Positions 51,409-61,232 of a stretch of 64,000 nt of DNA are shown piece by piece. Every line of letters starts with the position of its first letter. Position 1 is the stretch's first letter. The translations under genes were made by a program, and so were the position numbers. The DNA is taken from contig NC_080579.1 of NCBI RefSeq assembly GCF_029962835.1, forward strand, positions 62,001-126,000. The letters run 5' to 3'. The notes beneath the pieces are model-generated. The model saw only the letters and a program-made list of their open reading frames with translations, did no database searches and was not told the DNA's origin. This stretch comes from Magnolia sinica. Its lineage: Eukaryota > Streptophyta > Magnoliopsida > Magnoliales > Magnoliaceae.

Positions 51409-52071
51409 CTTGTAGGCCGGCTTATTTACCTAACTATTAATCGCCTGGATCTCTCATTTGCGATAGGGATTGTTAGCCAATTCATGCAAGCTCCCCGTAC
51501 TTCCTATCTCACGGCTGTCTACCGCATACTTCGGTATTTAAAATCAGCCCCGGGTCTTGGCCTCCGCTTTCAGTTGCATGGTCATCTTCATTTTTCTGGC
51601 TATTCTGATGGTAATTTTGCAGGTAGTACTTTTGATCACAGCTCTACATCCGGCTTCTGTACCTTCCTAGGTGGCAATCTTATAACCTGGAAGAGCAAAA
51701 AGCAGCCAGTTGTTGCCCAGTCCTCGGCTGAAGCAGAATATTGTGCTATGGCTCATGCGACGTATGAACTCGTGTGGCTTCGCAACCTTCTTGTAGAACT
51801 TGGCTATCCTCCTTCAGATCTTGTTCCTCTTCACTATGACAACCAAGCGGCCATCCACATTGCTCGTAACCCAGTTTTCCACGAGCGAACCAAGCATATT
51901 GAGGTCGACTGTCACTTTTTTCGGGAGAAAGTCGCTTCTAAGAAAATCGTCACTCATTTTGTTTGATCTAGCGATCAACTTGCTGATGTTCTTACAAAGT
52001 CCTTAAGTCGAGATGCTCTTCATCGTGTTCGTTACAAGTTGAACATAATCAACATCTATGCTCCTACTTAA
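51409..52071 (+). pseudogene. Copia RNase H
   Basis: The RNase H domain is readable: ILRYLKSAPGLGLRF, GYSDGNFAG (first Asp), SGFCTFLGGNLITWKSKKQPVVAQSSAEAEYCAM (Glu of AEAEY), HYDNQAAIHIARNPVFHERTKHIEVD. TGA at 51964-51966 replaces the residue before SSDQLADVLTKSL (fits CGA to TGA). The polyprotein would end at TAA 52069-52071, immediately before the polypurine tract. Confidence 0.9.
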
Positions 52072-52080
52072 GGGGGAGTA
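52068..52080 (+). other. polypurine tract of Copia
   Basis: TTAAGGGGGAGTA lies directly before the 3' LTR start (TAGAGAATG at 52081). Confidence 0.85.
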
Positions 52081-52224
52081 TAGAGAATGCTAGTGTATTG
52101 TGTATGTGGTTAGTGGTGGTTAGTGGCCCCTTTCAGTGTAAGTGCATGTGCACACTTCCCTCTTCTCCTGCGGTGTACTATATGCTTTATTATAATAAAA
52201 TATTATGTGTTAGGGCAAGTAAGC
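52081..52224 (+). repeat. 3' LTR of Copia, truncated by Gypsy 2
   Basis: It matches the first 140 or so bases of the 5' LTR with about four substitutions and one 2-base gap. It breaks off after GGGCAAGTAAGC, where the 5' LTR continues ATAACATAACATC. Gypsy 2 starts at the break. Confidence 0.88.
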
Positions 52225-53479
52225 CTAAGACCCGTGTCCTAATCCGTACCATTTCATTAGCTTCCGCGGTCCTTCCGGTCAAATTCCGGCAACCTTCGCA
52301 CCGTATTCGGTATTTGCGCACGATCCTAAGCCAGGTCCCGCGCACCGACGTCGGCTTGGTCCGAAAGTTATATCATAGCGACCGCGTCGTCGCCGCGGTT
52401 CCAACGCCGTGACTTGCGCACCGAACCGATACCCAGGCAAGAAGATGCCGATCAGCGTTTATTCCGAAGAAACACCGCGCGTTGCGGATTTCGAGGGAAT
52501 CTCTACAATTAGTCCCATCAATCAACCATTAAAGCATCCCATACCTCAAGTACAACAACCCATCACCACCTTTTACAAAAGTCCACCATTCTTTCCACCT
52601 CACCACTCCTCTTTTCCAAATTTCAACAACAACCATACACCTTTTCACAATTTTCAACCCAAACCATCCCCCATCACTCCATCACCCATCTCTTTCTCTC
52701 TCTCTCCCTCCCTTTACAACTATCTCTCTTATTCTTTTTTTCAAAAGAAAAATCCAAAATCCAAGAGAGAGCACCATGAGTCCCCCATGGTGAGAAAACT
52801 TCATTTGTGAGGTCCACCTTTCCCACCCCTTCATCTCTCATCTCAACCATCCATTTCTCATCTTCCACCATCAAAGAGGAGCTCAAGGATCTAAGGAAGC
52901 CAAGGGAGCAAGAAGATCAAGTGGTGGGTGCCTAGATAGGGTAGATTTTCATATTTTTAAGATGGGCCAAGTGAGGCCAACCGATCAATGGTTTGGATCT
53001 CACTTTGGACCCTAAGATGTGGCCGATGGCCCACTTGGATCATCATGATCATTCCATGATGGGGCCATTCTCCATGGACCCCATCATGATGTTTATTTTC
53101 TTGTATGCTTAGGGTCATCTAGACCATTTAATTTAGTGGAGAAGGGATCTCCACCGTTGGATCTAATTTTATAGACCCATGTGTAATGGGGCCCACTTGA
53201 TGTATGATTTAGTGCAAGGGAGGGCCCATAGTGCCGGGGTCCCTCCATCACACGGTCTCACTCTCTATCTCTCTCCCTTTTTATTTTTAATTGTTTTATT
53301 TTTATTTTTATTTTTATTTTTATGAGGTTATGTGTGGCCCACTTGAATGGACCCCACCATAGGGTATGTATTCCATCCAACTCACCTACGAGTGGGGCCC
53401 ACCTTGTGTGTAGTATACACACCATCCTCCATGAGGTGGCCCACATAAGCAAGGCCCACCTCTAGTATATTTGGAGAGA

Positions 53480-53503
53480 GTCCAGCGTCCAGGGACGCTG
53501 GAC
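53480..53503. other. perfect inverted repeat in Gypsy 2 5' LTR
   Basis: GTCCAGCGTC and GACGCTGGAC form a perfect 10-bp stem with a 4-base loop. The same hairpin is at 62478-62501 in the 3' LTR. It is followed by GTTTCATGG and an A-rich tract. Confidence 0.85.
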
Positions 53504-53794
53504 GTTTCATGGAAAAGGTAAAAGAAAAAATATAATTGCTTGGTTTGGGGATGGCCCACTGGTGTAGGCTCCACCTTGATGTATGTATTAAATCCATGCC
53601 GTCCATTCCTTTCCCAAATCTGTTTTAGGCGTTGAGCCAAAAGATGGGGTTAATCAGACCTTCGGGCGGGCCATACCATACCAAATGGCGGTTTTCACCA
53701 TTGAAACCTTCCCTAATTTCCTGTACGCCAAAACATGTCCGATATTGGACTTGAACTGCTCGTGGTGAGCCATGGGAGAGCACTGGACGGAGTG

Positions 53795-53945
53795 GATTCG
53801 ACATTGGAATCCACCTGCTCAATGCCATCAAAAAAATCAAAAAAAAATAAATAATGGCGGCGCTGCGCCGCTGTGTGCCAGCAGACGCACGCGCGATGAG
53901 CGGGCGGACGGCACGTACCACCCACGGCATGTAGTGGGCCCCACC
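53795..53945. other. locally divergent patch with a GC palindrome, Gypsy 2 5' LTR
   Basis: On both sides this LTR is almost identical to the 3' LTR. Within this patch the two differ strongly. Here an A-rich run is followed by GCGGCGCTGCGCCGC, a near-perfect palindrome. The matching patch in the other LTR is at 62799-62962. Confidence 0.75.
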
Positions 53946-54313
53946 TTGATGTTTATATGATATCTAAAACCGTTCATATGGTGGGCCCCTACCTGACATG
54001 GGCCCACCCCCAAAATCAGCTCGATCCAAGGCTCGGGTGGCCCACACCGTATGAAACAATGGGATTTAACCCCTACCTTTGAAACCCTTTTGGGGCCCAC
54101 AGAGTTCTGGATCAAAATGAAATTTGTTTCACCCTTCATCTAAGGCCCACCGCCTTATCAAGGGGTTGGATGACATATAAACATTATGGTGGGCCCCACA
54201 TGGAGCCCACATTGATGTATGTGTTTCATTCCCACCGTCCGCCTGGACGGTGGGCGTAGAGCCACTAAGATGAGTGGTGGGCCCACTGTGATGAGTGTGT
54301 GGGCTCACTGTGA

Positions 54314-54318
<5 letters not shown>

Positions 54319-54383
<65 letters not shown>

Positions 54384-54481
54384 TATTTCATATAATATTA
54401 TATGTATTATGTATATATATATTATATACTATATATATATATATATTATATACTATATTATATGTATATATATATATATAT
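54319..54481. repeat. (GT)n(AT)n microsatellite, 5' LTR of Gypsy 2
   Basis: A GT run turns into TA runs and then AT-rich sequence. The equivalent tract at 63350-63497 is shorter, as expected for slippage. Confidence 0.92.
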
Positions 54482-54483
54482 TT

Positions 54484-54880
54484 TTTTGGCCCGTGATTGA
54501 GGCCCACCTTGATATATAGGTAAGGCCCACCTCAGTACTTGTGACCCATGGTTGAGGCCCACTTTGATATATATATATAAGGCCCATGGGTCGAGGCCCA
54601 CTTAATATATTAGGGGCCCATGGGTCGAGGCCCATTTGATGTAATGGGGCCAATTGGTGAGGCCCATTTGATACATGTATGGGGCCCAATTGGCAAGGCC
54701 CATTTGATACATACAAGGCCCATGTGAGCAGGCCCATTTGATGCACTCTAAGGCCCACGGGTTATAGCCCATTGTAATGAACATAAGGCCCACTGATGCG
54801 GCCCATTGATGTGGCCCACTTAATGAATATAAGGCCCATGAGATACGGCCCATTTGATGTATTGAAGGCCCAATGAGATA
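54484..54880 (+). promoter_or_regulatory. dense cluster of GGCCCA motifs
   Basis: About twenty GGCCCA motifs, mostly in the context AGGCCCA(T/C)TTGAT, occur in 400 bp at intervals near 20-30 bp. GGCCCA/TGGGCC is the plant site II element bound by TCP transcription factors, so the cluster may act as an LTR enhancer. It may also be only a degenerate short tandem repeat. It is repeated at 63502-63890. Confidence 0.5.
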
Positions 54881-56202
54881 TACTTAAGGTTCATTGCAAT
54901 GTGCAGTCCCAACATGATTCATGTAATAATGTTTACGTCAGGGCTATGCCTTGGAAGCAATGGTGGTTTGACGTCCACATTGCAAGTATAGTGTGGTTAA
55001 ATGTCCGCATTATGACTTTCCCTAGGGCCCATTGTTAGGCTCGTACACCTGATATATAGGCCGTCTAGGCCCATCCTTGTTATGATTATCATCCATCCCA
55101 TATAACATATTTAATTCCATGATTCATAATCATATGCATCATACGTATGCTTGATATGAGCAATGCCTGATCATAGTATATGCCTTCGGGCAGATGGTTT
55201 ATGGGCTCCCGTGCAAGGGGTGTTGCCCTACATGAGCGCACGATACGCGCAGGATTGCTGCATGACTGAATAGTGTGATTCATGCATTCGCATTGTGTGA
55301 TATGGTTACTGTACGCCCTAGCGACATCAGGGCCATAGCCTCCACAGACGCATCGTGGTTGGCAGGATTGGATACCGGAAATACTGTTCTACATGGGGTG
55401 CGATAGATATCCCTGGGTGAAAGTCCCTAAACCCTTATGGTACTAGGAGGTTGCTCCAACGTCTAGACCGAGTGGATGCATGAGCGCTGATTGCCGATTA
55501 CCAGACGGTTGCGTTTTCCACTGTGTCGTGGTCGGTTGGAAGGGGGTGCGGCCTTACCCGCCCGAGAGTAGGGGGCAATGCTAGGCTGAGTCTGACCAGC
55601 TCGAGGAATGGGTCCGCTATTGACGAGCCGAGCCCGATATTGGCAGGCGGATAGTGAGGTCTTTTCCACTCACCTTATTGCGCGCGATGGGGCGGCAATC
55701 TGGCTTGGAGTGTACTAGACCCCGGTGATAATCCAGACTTGAGCCGTATTGACATGTGGACTTAGATGAGGATTTGTATGCTTGACTTGCATTTCGCATT
55801 GCATGGCCTTGGTATGGCCGACATCATTCTTTGCACCGCATGGCCTTGGTACGGCTAATGAGATTCTTAGCATACATTAGCATTTTCCGCATTACTCTGA
55901 TACTGCATGACTACATTATCACCTTGAGCATACACTTTCACCACCCTCTAAGCTTTCTATAAGCTTATGCACGACCGTTGCGTGCAGGTGACGTTGGATC
56001 GCAGCAGCGCTGAGGCTTGGACGCGTGGCTGATCTTCTTTTGGAGTTTTGGTCTATCTTCATTGTATTTCCCTTATGCTCATTGTACTTGGAAAGTTTTT
56101 GATTATAGTGGAAATGTGATGGAGTTTTTGGTTGTTGTTTGTGGGTTATGCCTTTGGTTATGCTTATTACGAATCAAACTGATGTTGAAAACCCTCCTTG
56201 TA

Positions 56203-56240
56203 GCATCCCGGGATCGAACCTGGCGAATGGGCGCCGGGAG
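56203..56240. other. region expected to hold the Gypsy 2 primer-binding site
   Basis: The usual TGGTATCAGAGC is not present. Directly after the presumed LTR end comes TCCCGGGATCGAACC, whose complement GGTTCGATCCC is the conserved T-arm/B-box sequence of tRNAs. Then TGGCGAATGGGCGCC follows. Either an unusual tRNA segment primes this element or the border is misplaced. Confidence 0.35.
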
Positions 56241-56492
56241 CCGAGAATGGGGTTCTACGGAGGTGTCGGCGCCGATTCGGCGATCGGGAATTTTGTGAGC
56301 CCGGTTTCCGAGTTTGGGCGTGATAGTATCGAGCATAACTCGGGAATAACCAAAAACAACATTACATGTCTGCTATGAATGATTTAAGTCCTAAGTTCGG
56401 GTAGCCTAGCGATCTTTTATTATCGACCCTTAACGAGCGTGCCTCCGAGAGTTTTCAAAGTTGATAGGCACCTTCGCTCTTTCCTGTAGGAC
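56206..56492 (+). other. Gypsy 2 untranslated leader
   Basis: About 290 bp lie between the presumed LTR end and the gag ATG. Short frames are present without a domain. TTTCCTGTAGGAC directly precedes the ATG. Confidence 0.5.
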
Positions 56493-56726
56493 ATGGCGCG
56501 CAGGAGAGTGACCCGATCGACTCCCGCTCCACCACCTGCGGCTCCCGCACTACCACCTACGATTCCTGCTCCAGCACCCGGGATTCCTGCTGCCCAGCCT
56601 GAGGATGCCGCCCATCTACCAGGGATTCATGCTGCCCAGCCTATGGGTGCAGTTCCTCCACCAGAGACCAGTGCAGAGCCGACCGTATCTGTGAGTGCTT
56701 CCCGATTACAGATGCCGCAGCCGTGA
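56493..56726 (+). pseudogene. Gypsy 2 gag, proline-rich N-terminus
   Basis: It starts MARRRVTRSTPAPPPAAPALP: basic, then 70 residues dominated by Pro and Ala with repeating 'PGI.AAQP' segments. TGA at 56724-56726 ends the frame, and the gag core continues in another frame from 56723, so there is a frameshift near 56720. Confidence 0.8.
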
Positions 56727-57364
56727 CGGCCGCACTTCGAGGCGGCGGACCCCGCGTTCCTGCCAAAGACAGCAGAGCAGAGCGCTCGAGTGCCCTCCTT
56801 CGAGAGTTCCGACGCCTCGATCCTCCGCATTTCCAGGGTGAGCCAGACCCGACCGTGGCTGAGAGATGGCGCGCCGACGTAGAGAAGATATTCGAGACGA
56901 TGGGATGCGCGACCGAGCGGCGAGTCCGATTAGCCGTATTTCTTCTCCATGGTGAGGCTGAGCACTGGTGGATGTCAGTCTCTCGAGCAGCGGGCACTGA
57001 TTTTGTTTGGACTTGGGAGGATTTTGTGGATCGGTTTGACCGACAGTATTTTCCCGATCACATCCGACGTCAGCGAGCGTTGGAGTTTGAGGCCTTGGTG
57101 CAGGGCGATATGACAGTGGCTCAGTATGCCGCTCGTTTTGTAGCACTGTCCAGATTTGCACCATATTTAGTGGATGATGAGGAGCGGAGAGCCCGCCGAT
57201 TCGAGGCCGGCTTGCGTTACGGTCTTCGAGGCCGTGTTATTGGGCATGAGCTTCCTACCTTCGAGGAAGTGGTGCGGAAGGCCCAGATTTTTGAGGTGAG
57301 TGGGACGGCTCTCGGTCGATCGTGGTCGAGGAAGGGACCGGAAGAGGCGAGCTCCTTCCGGTGA
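56723..57364 (+). pseudogene. Gypsy 2 gag core
   Basis: The retrotransposon gag domain is complete here: LREFRRLDPPHFQGEPDPTVAERW, LAVFLLHGEAEHWW, FVDRFDRQYFPDHIRRQRALEF, MTVAQYAARFVALSRFAPYLV and the KAQIFE region. The intact HWW shows what the TAG in Gypsy 1 gag replaced. The frame breaks at 57362, before the zinc knuckle. Confidence 0.92.
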
Positions 57365-57944
57365 TACCCAGCGGGGTCGACCACCGCAGAGGCGCGCAGT
57401 CGCCCGGCCTTTCGAGCACCAAGAAGACCCAGCACCTCCAAAGCCACCACCTCCGAGACAGTTCTCGGCACTTGTTTTAGGTGCGGTGCGACAGACACCG
57501 TATGTGGGAGTGTCCTCGTCCCCAGCAGCAGAAGGTCCATAGCGGCCTCCACCACCGCAGCAGCAGAGACCCCAGCGGCAGAGGCCCCCACAGCAGCAGC
57601 GGCAGCAGCCTCCACCACCGAGACCACCTCAGCAGCGCACCAACCTCCGAGGCCGCAGCAGCAGAGGCGCAGCTGATTTCGGCCGCCTCCGACCTCGCAG
57701 CAAGCATGCTCGAGAGGGGACAGCACCTCCCACCGGCTCGAGCTCGATTCTATGTGGCCCAAACAGATCCTCGGTCATCCGGAGGAGTCGTTGAGGGTAT
57801 ACTTCTGTATCTGCATGCATTGCACGTGTGTTGTTTGATTCGGTGCATCGCATTCTTTCGTGGCCGAGAGTTTTTGCCGATTGGGTTTACCGTTGGAGTC
57901 TGCTCATGAGGGGTTGATGTATCGACACCCTTGGGAAGCCTGCA
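57365..57944 (+). pseudogene. Gypsy 2 gag knuckle and protease start, frame-broken
   Basis: A knuckle is visible near 57474-57525 but split between frames (CFRCG in one, HRMWECP in the next). A Pro/Gln-rich linker follows. The protease active site Asp is at 57837-57839, and a one-base loss just after the next codon (near 57842) breaks the Asp-Ser-Gly motif; the following residues (HSFVAESF-type) are in the next frame. Confidence 0.75.
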
Positions 57945-58679
57945 GTGTTGGGCCGATTTTGCTTGTCTTGCCCCGTTTTGGTTGGGGATATGTTTTTGCC
58001 TGCCGACCTGTTTGCTTTGCCTATGTCCGAGTTTGATGTCATCCTGGGCATGGATTGGCTTGCCGAGTATCACGCCATATTGGATTGCTCCGCGAGGACA
58101 GTCACGTTTTGTATACCTGGCTTGCCGCAGTTCCAGTTCATTGCTGAGCCCAGAGGAGAGCCGTTGTCTTGTTTGATGTCTTGTGCCTTAGAGGAACCCT
58201 TAGCGGTGAGCGTCGACCAGTTGCCTGTGGTTTGCGATTTTCCCGATGTGTTTCAGGAGATTCCGGGATTACCGCCTCGTCGACTCACCGAGTTTCAGAT
58301 TGATCTCGGTACTGCGCCTATTTCAAAGGCCCCATATCGTATGGCACCATTGGAGTTGCGGGAACTGCAGAAGCAGTTGGACGAGTTGCGCGAGTTAGGC
58401 TTTATCCGTCCGAGCAGTTCACCGTGGGGAGCGCCGGTACTCTTCGTGAAGAAGAAGGATGGCTCGTTGAGGCTCTGCGTAGATTACCGCGAGCTCAACA
58501 AGGTCACGATCAAGAACAAGTATCCGCTCCCGAGGATTGATGATTTGTTCGATCAGCTGCAGGGTGCACAGTTCTTTTCGAAGATTGACTTGCGTTCCGG
58601 TTATCATCAGATTCGGGTCCGAGAGGAGGACATTCCGAAGACAGCATTCAGGACGCGTTATGGTCATTTCGAGTTTTAG
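57945..58679 (+). pseudogene. Gypsy 2 protease C-terminus and RT N-terminal half
   Basis: The frame has the second protease motif [10 protein letters not shown] (near residue 30). RT follows: [57 protein letters not shown] (catalytic Asp). It ends at TAG 58677-58679 in place of the Leu of 'EFLVM' (T to A, not a deamination-type change). The same frame continues after the stop. Confidence 0.92.
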
Positions 58680-58682
58680 GTC

Positions 58683-59300
58683 ATGTCCTTCGGACTGACC
58701 AATGCGCCAGCAGTATTCATGCAGTTGATGAACGAGGTCTTCCGTCCGTATCTCGATCAGTTTGTTGTAGTCTTCATCGACGACATTCTGATTTATTCGA
58801 GGACTCGTGAGGAGCATGAGCAGCATTTAGAGGTTACGTTGCAGACCCTCCGCGCACACCAGTTGTATGCGAAGCTGGAGAAGTGCGAGTTTTGGCAGGA
58901 GGAGGTGAAGTTCCTCGGTCACGTGGTGACGAGGGAGGGTGTCGCAGTGGACCCCTCGAAGGTTGAGGCAGTGCGTCAGTGGGGCCAGCCCACGACTGCG
59001 TCCAAGTTCCACAGTTTCCTTGGTTTAGCGGGCTACTATCGGCGTTTCATTGAGGGCTTCTCTCGTATTGCAGCCCTGTTGACCAGGTTGACTCGGAAGG
59101 GCGCAGAGTTTATTTGGAGCGACGCCTGCGAGCAAGCATTTATGGAGTTGAAGGACCGCCTCACGTCTGCTCCTGTCCTCACTCTTCCCTCCGGGAGTGA
59201 TGGATTTATCATATTTACCGATGCCTCGCATATTGGTTTGGGTGTCGTCCTGATGCGGCAGGCCTGTAGCCTTCGCGTCTCGTCAGCTCAAGGTCCATGA
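58683..59300 (+). pseudogene. Gypsy 2 RT C-terminal half and RNase H start
   Basis: The frame starts in [16 protein letters not shown] and holds the catalytic [33 protein letters not shown] and [11 protein letters not shown]. RNase H begins ([17 protein letters not shown], first Asp). A frameshift near 59258 ends the meaningful sequence. Confidence 0.92.
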
Positions 59301-60378
59301 GCTGAACTACCCCACGCATGATTTAGAGTTGGCTGCAGTTGTCTTCGCACTGAAGGTGTGGAGACACTATCTCTATGGGGTTAGGTTCGAGCTCTTTTCT
59401 GATCATAAGAGCTTGAAGTACCTCTTCTCACAGTCTGAGTTGAATATGAGGCAGAGGCGTTGGATGGAACTCCTGAAGGACTATGATTTCGATCTCCAGT
59501 ACCACCCGGGTAAGGCGAACGTGGTGGCGGATGCCCTCAGCCGTCAGCCACGAGGCCTGGTGGCGCATATGATGATTCAGGAGTGGCGGATGCTCGAGGA
59601 TATAGCAGAGTACGACTTTGAGTTTGGCTTGCAGTCTTCTATTGTGCAGTTATCGAGCCTGTCGATTCAACCCTCTCTTGTCGCAAGGGTGATCGAGGCT
59701 CAGCAGGCAGACGAGTCGTTACAGGATTACCGAGCAGAGGCAGCATCTGAGAGTCAGTCAGATTGGCAGATTGGTACAGATGGTGGACTTCGCTTCAGAG
59801 GCCGATTATGTGTCCCGGATATTCCTGAGCTACGCCGAGATCTTATGACCGAGGCACATCGATCGCGGTTTTCTATCCATCCTGGCTCGACGAAGATGTA
59901 CCATGACATGAGGCGACAGTATTTTTGGGCGGGAATGAAGCGCCAGATCGCCAGCTTTGTGGCCGAGTGTGACACGTGCCAGCGTGTCAAGGCCGATCAT
60001 CAGAGACCCCCTGGTCTTTTGCAGCCGTTGAGTGTCCCGATGTGGAAGTGGGAGCACGTGTCGACAGATTTTATTATGGGCTTGCCGAGGACTCAGCGCG
60101 GTCATGACGCCATCTGGGTTGTCATTGATCGACTGACGAAGTCGGCACATTTTATTGCGATACGTGCGACTTGGCCTTTGGACCGGCTTGCGAGATTATT
60201 CATTGAGGATATTGTGAGACTGCATGGCGTTCCAGTCTCGATCGTTTCTGACCGAGACCCGAGGTTCACGTCTCGATTTTGGGGAGCTTCCAGAGAGCGA
60301 TGGGTTATGATTTGCGGCTCAGCACCGCATACCATCCGCAGACCGATGGCCGACCGAGAGGGTCAACCGGATCCTTGA
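59260..60378 (+). pseudogene. Gypsy 2 RNase H, integrase zinc domain and core start
   Basis: The frame continues RNase H ([22 protein letters not shown] spans 59278-59340; [24 protein letters not shown]). It then holds an intact HHCC zinc domain ([17 protein letters not shown]...[12 protein letters not shown]) and the integrase core with its first two Asp residues ([21 protein letters not shown]). Frame is lost near 60285. Confidence 0.92.
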
Positions 60379-60435
60379 GGATATGCTTCGAACTGCGCGA
60401 TTGATTTCGGGGGTAGCTGGGATGAGCATCTGCGA
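60286..60435 (+). pseudogene. Gypsy 2 integrase core, out-of-frame part
   Basis: Pieces of the segment holding the catalytic Glu (HPQTDG, ERVN, LEDMLR) are readable in different frames, so at least two small indels lie here (near 60285 and 60350). After them the register returns to that of the upstream frame. Confidence 0.8.
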
Positions 60436-61104
60436 TTGGCTGAGTTTTCATACAATAACAGCTATCAGGCGACCATCGGCATGGCTCCTTTTGAGGCACT
60501 ATATGGCAGACCATGCAGATCACCGAGTTGTTGGGCCGAGGTGGGAGAGCGTCGTCTCTTAGGTCCCGAGCTTGTGCAGGAGACGTCAGAGGCTATTGAT
60601 ATCATCAGGCAGAGGATGCGCACAGCTCAGAGCCGGCAGAAGAGTTTTGCTGATCGTCGGCGTCGTCCCTTGGAGTTTGATGTAGGGGACCATGTGTATC
60701 TCAAGGTCTCGCCCATGAAGGGCGTAGTTCGATTTGGAGCGAAGGGCAAGCTTGCCCCGAGATTTATAGGACCTTTTGAGATCACTAGGCATGTTGGCGC
60801 TGTGGCCTATCGGCTTGCCTTGCCATCTCAGTTGTCTGGCGTCCACAACGTTTTTCATGTCTCTATGTTGAGGAAGTGTGGGTCAGACATCGTTCCTGTT
60901 ATCGATTGGCAGCCGTTAGAGGTTCGTGAGGACGCTTCCTATATTGAGCAGCCAGTCCGTATCCTTGATCGGAAGGAGCAGGTCCTCCGGACCAAGGTCA
61001 TTCCGTTGGTGAAGGTTCAGTGGGGTCACCATTCTGTTGAGGAGGCTTCTTGGGAGCGTGAGGCTGAGATTCGAGAGCGTTATCCCCATCTTTTTGATGA
61101 TTGA
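60436..61104 (+). pseudogene. Gypsy 2 integrase C-terminus with chromodomain
   Basis: The 222-residue frame runs [59 protein letters not shown], ending in the chromodomain-like tail [17 protein letters not shown]...[16 protein letters not shown]. It is in the same register as the 59260-60378 frame and appears undamaged. It closely parallels the Gypsy 1 tail, so the two are related chromoviruses. Confidence 0.92.
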
Positions 61105-61192
61105 TTGTGTTGCATGTTGTATGTTATCTCTGATTTTATATAGTGATGTTATGTTTCTTCTCCCTCTTGAGTTCTGCCTAGTTGCGATGATT

Positions 61193-61232
61193 GTGTAAAT
61201 TTCGAGGACGAAATTTCTATTAGGAGGGGAGC
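61193..61232 (+). other. polypurine tract and leader of Gypsy 2
   Basis: TTTCGAGGACGAAATTTC, then TATTAGGAGGGGAGC directly before TGTAAGACCC. This is the same arrangement as in Gypsy 1. Confidence 0.88.

Larger units (their letters stand above)
46998..52224 (+). mobile_element. Ty1/Copia LTR retrotransposon, plus strand, inserted in LTR A
   Basis: The order is 5' LTR, tRNA-iMet primer site, gag, protease, integrase, RT, RNase H, polypurine tract and 3' LTR. Integrase before RT defines Ty1/Copia. The 3' LTR is cut after 144 bp by the start of Gypsy 2. The coding part carries at least six in-frame stops and several frameshifts, so the element cannot move by itself. Short LTRs and the IN/RT motifs recall the Ale-type lineages, but this is uncertain. 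Confidence 0.9.
52225..56205 (+). repeat. 5' LTR of Gypsy 2
   Basis: It aligns with the LTR starting TGTAAGACCCGTG at 61233 for the 2.77 kb visible there. The terminal TG is altered in this copy (it reads CCTAAGACCC). The right end is placed at TTGTAGCA (56205) because gag leader-like sequence follows, but the other LTR's end is outside the window, so this border is uncertain by tens of bases. Nothing coding was recognised. It contains GGGCCCAC-rich modules, a GT/AT microsatellite, a dense GGCCCA cluster and hairpins. Confidence 0.75.

Noticed and set aside
52225..52230. Deletion joining the Copia 3' LTR to the Gypsy 2 LTR
   Set aside because: Nested insertion explains the truncated Copia LTR without loss of DNA, so deletion is kept only as the alternative until sequence to the right is seen.
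52409..52810. 133-codon frame found in both Gypsy 2 LTRs (also 61407-61808)
   Set aside because: It opens at GTG rather than ATG, is low-complexity Pro/Ser/His-rich sequence, and is shared only because it lies in the LTR.
53625..54139. Overlapping minus-strand frames in the Gypsy 2 LTR
   Set aside because: They come from GC-rich GGGCCCAC sequence with few stops and show no domain or conservation beyond LTR identity.
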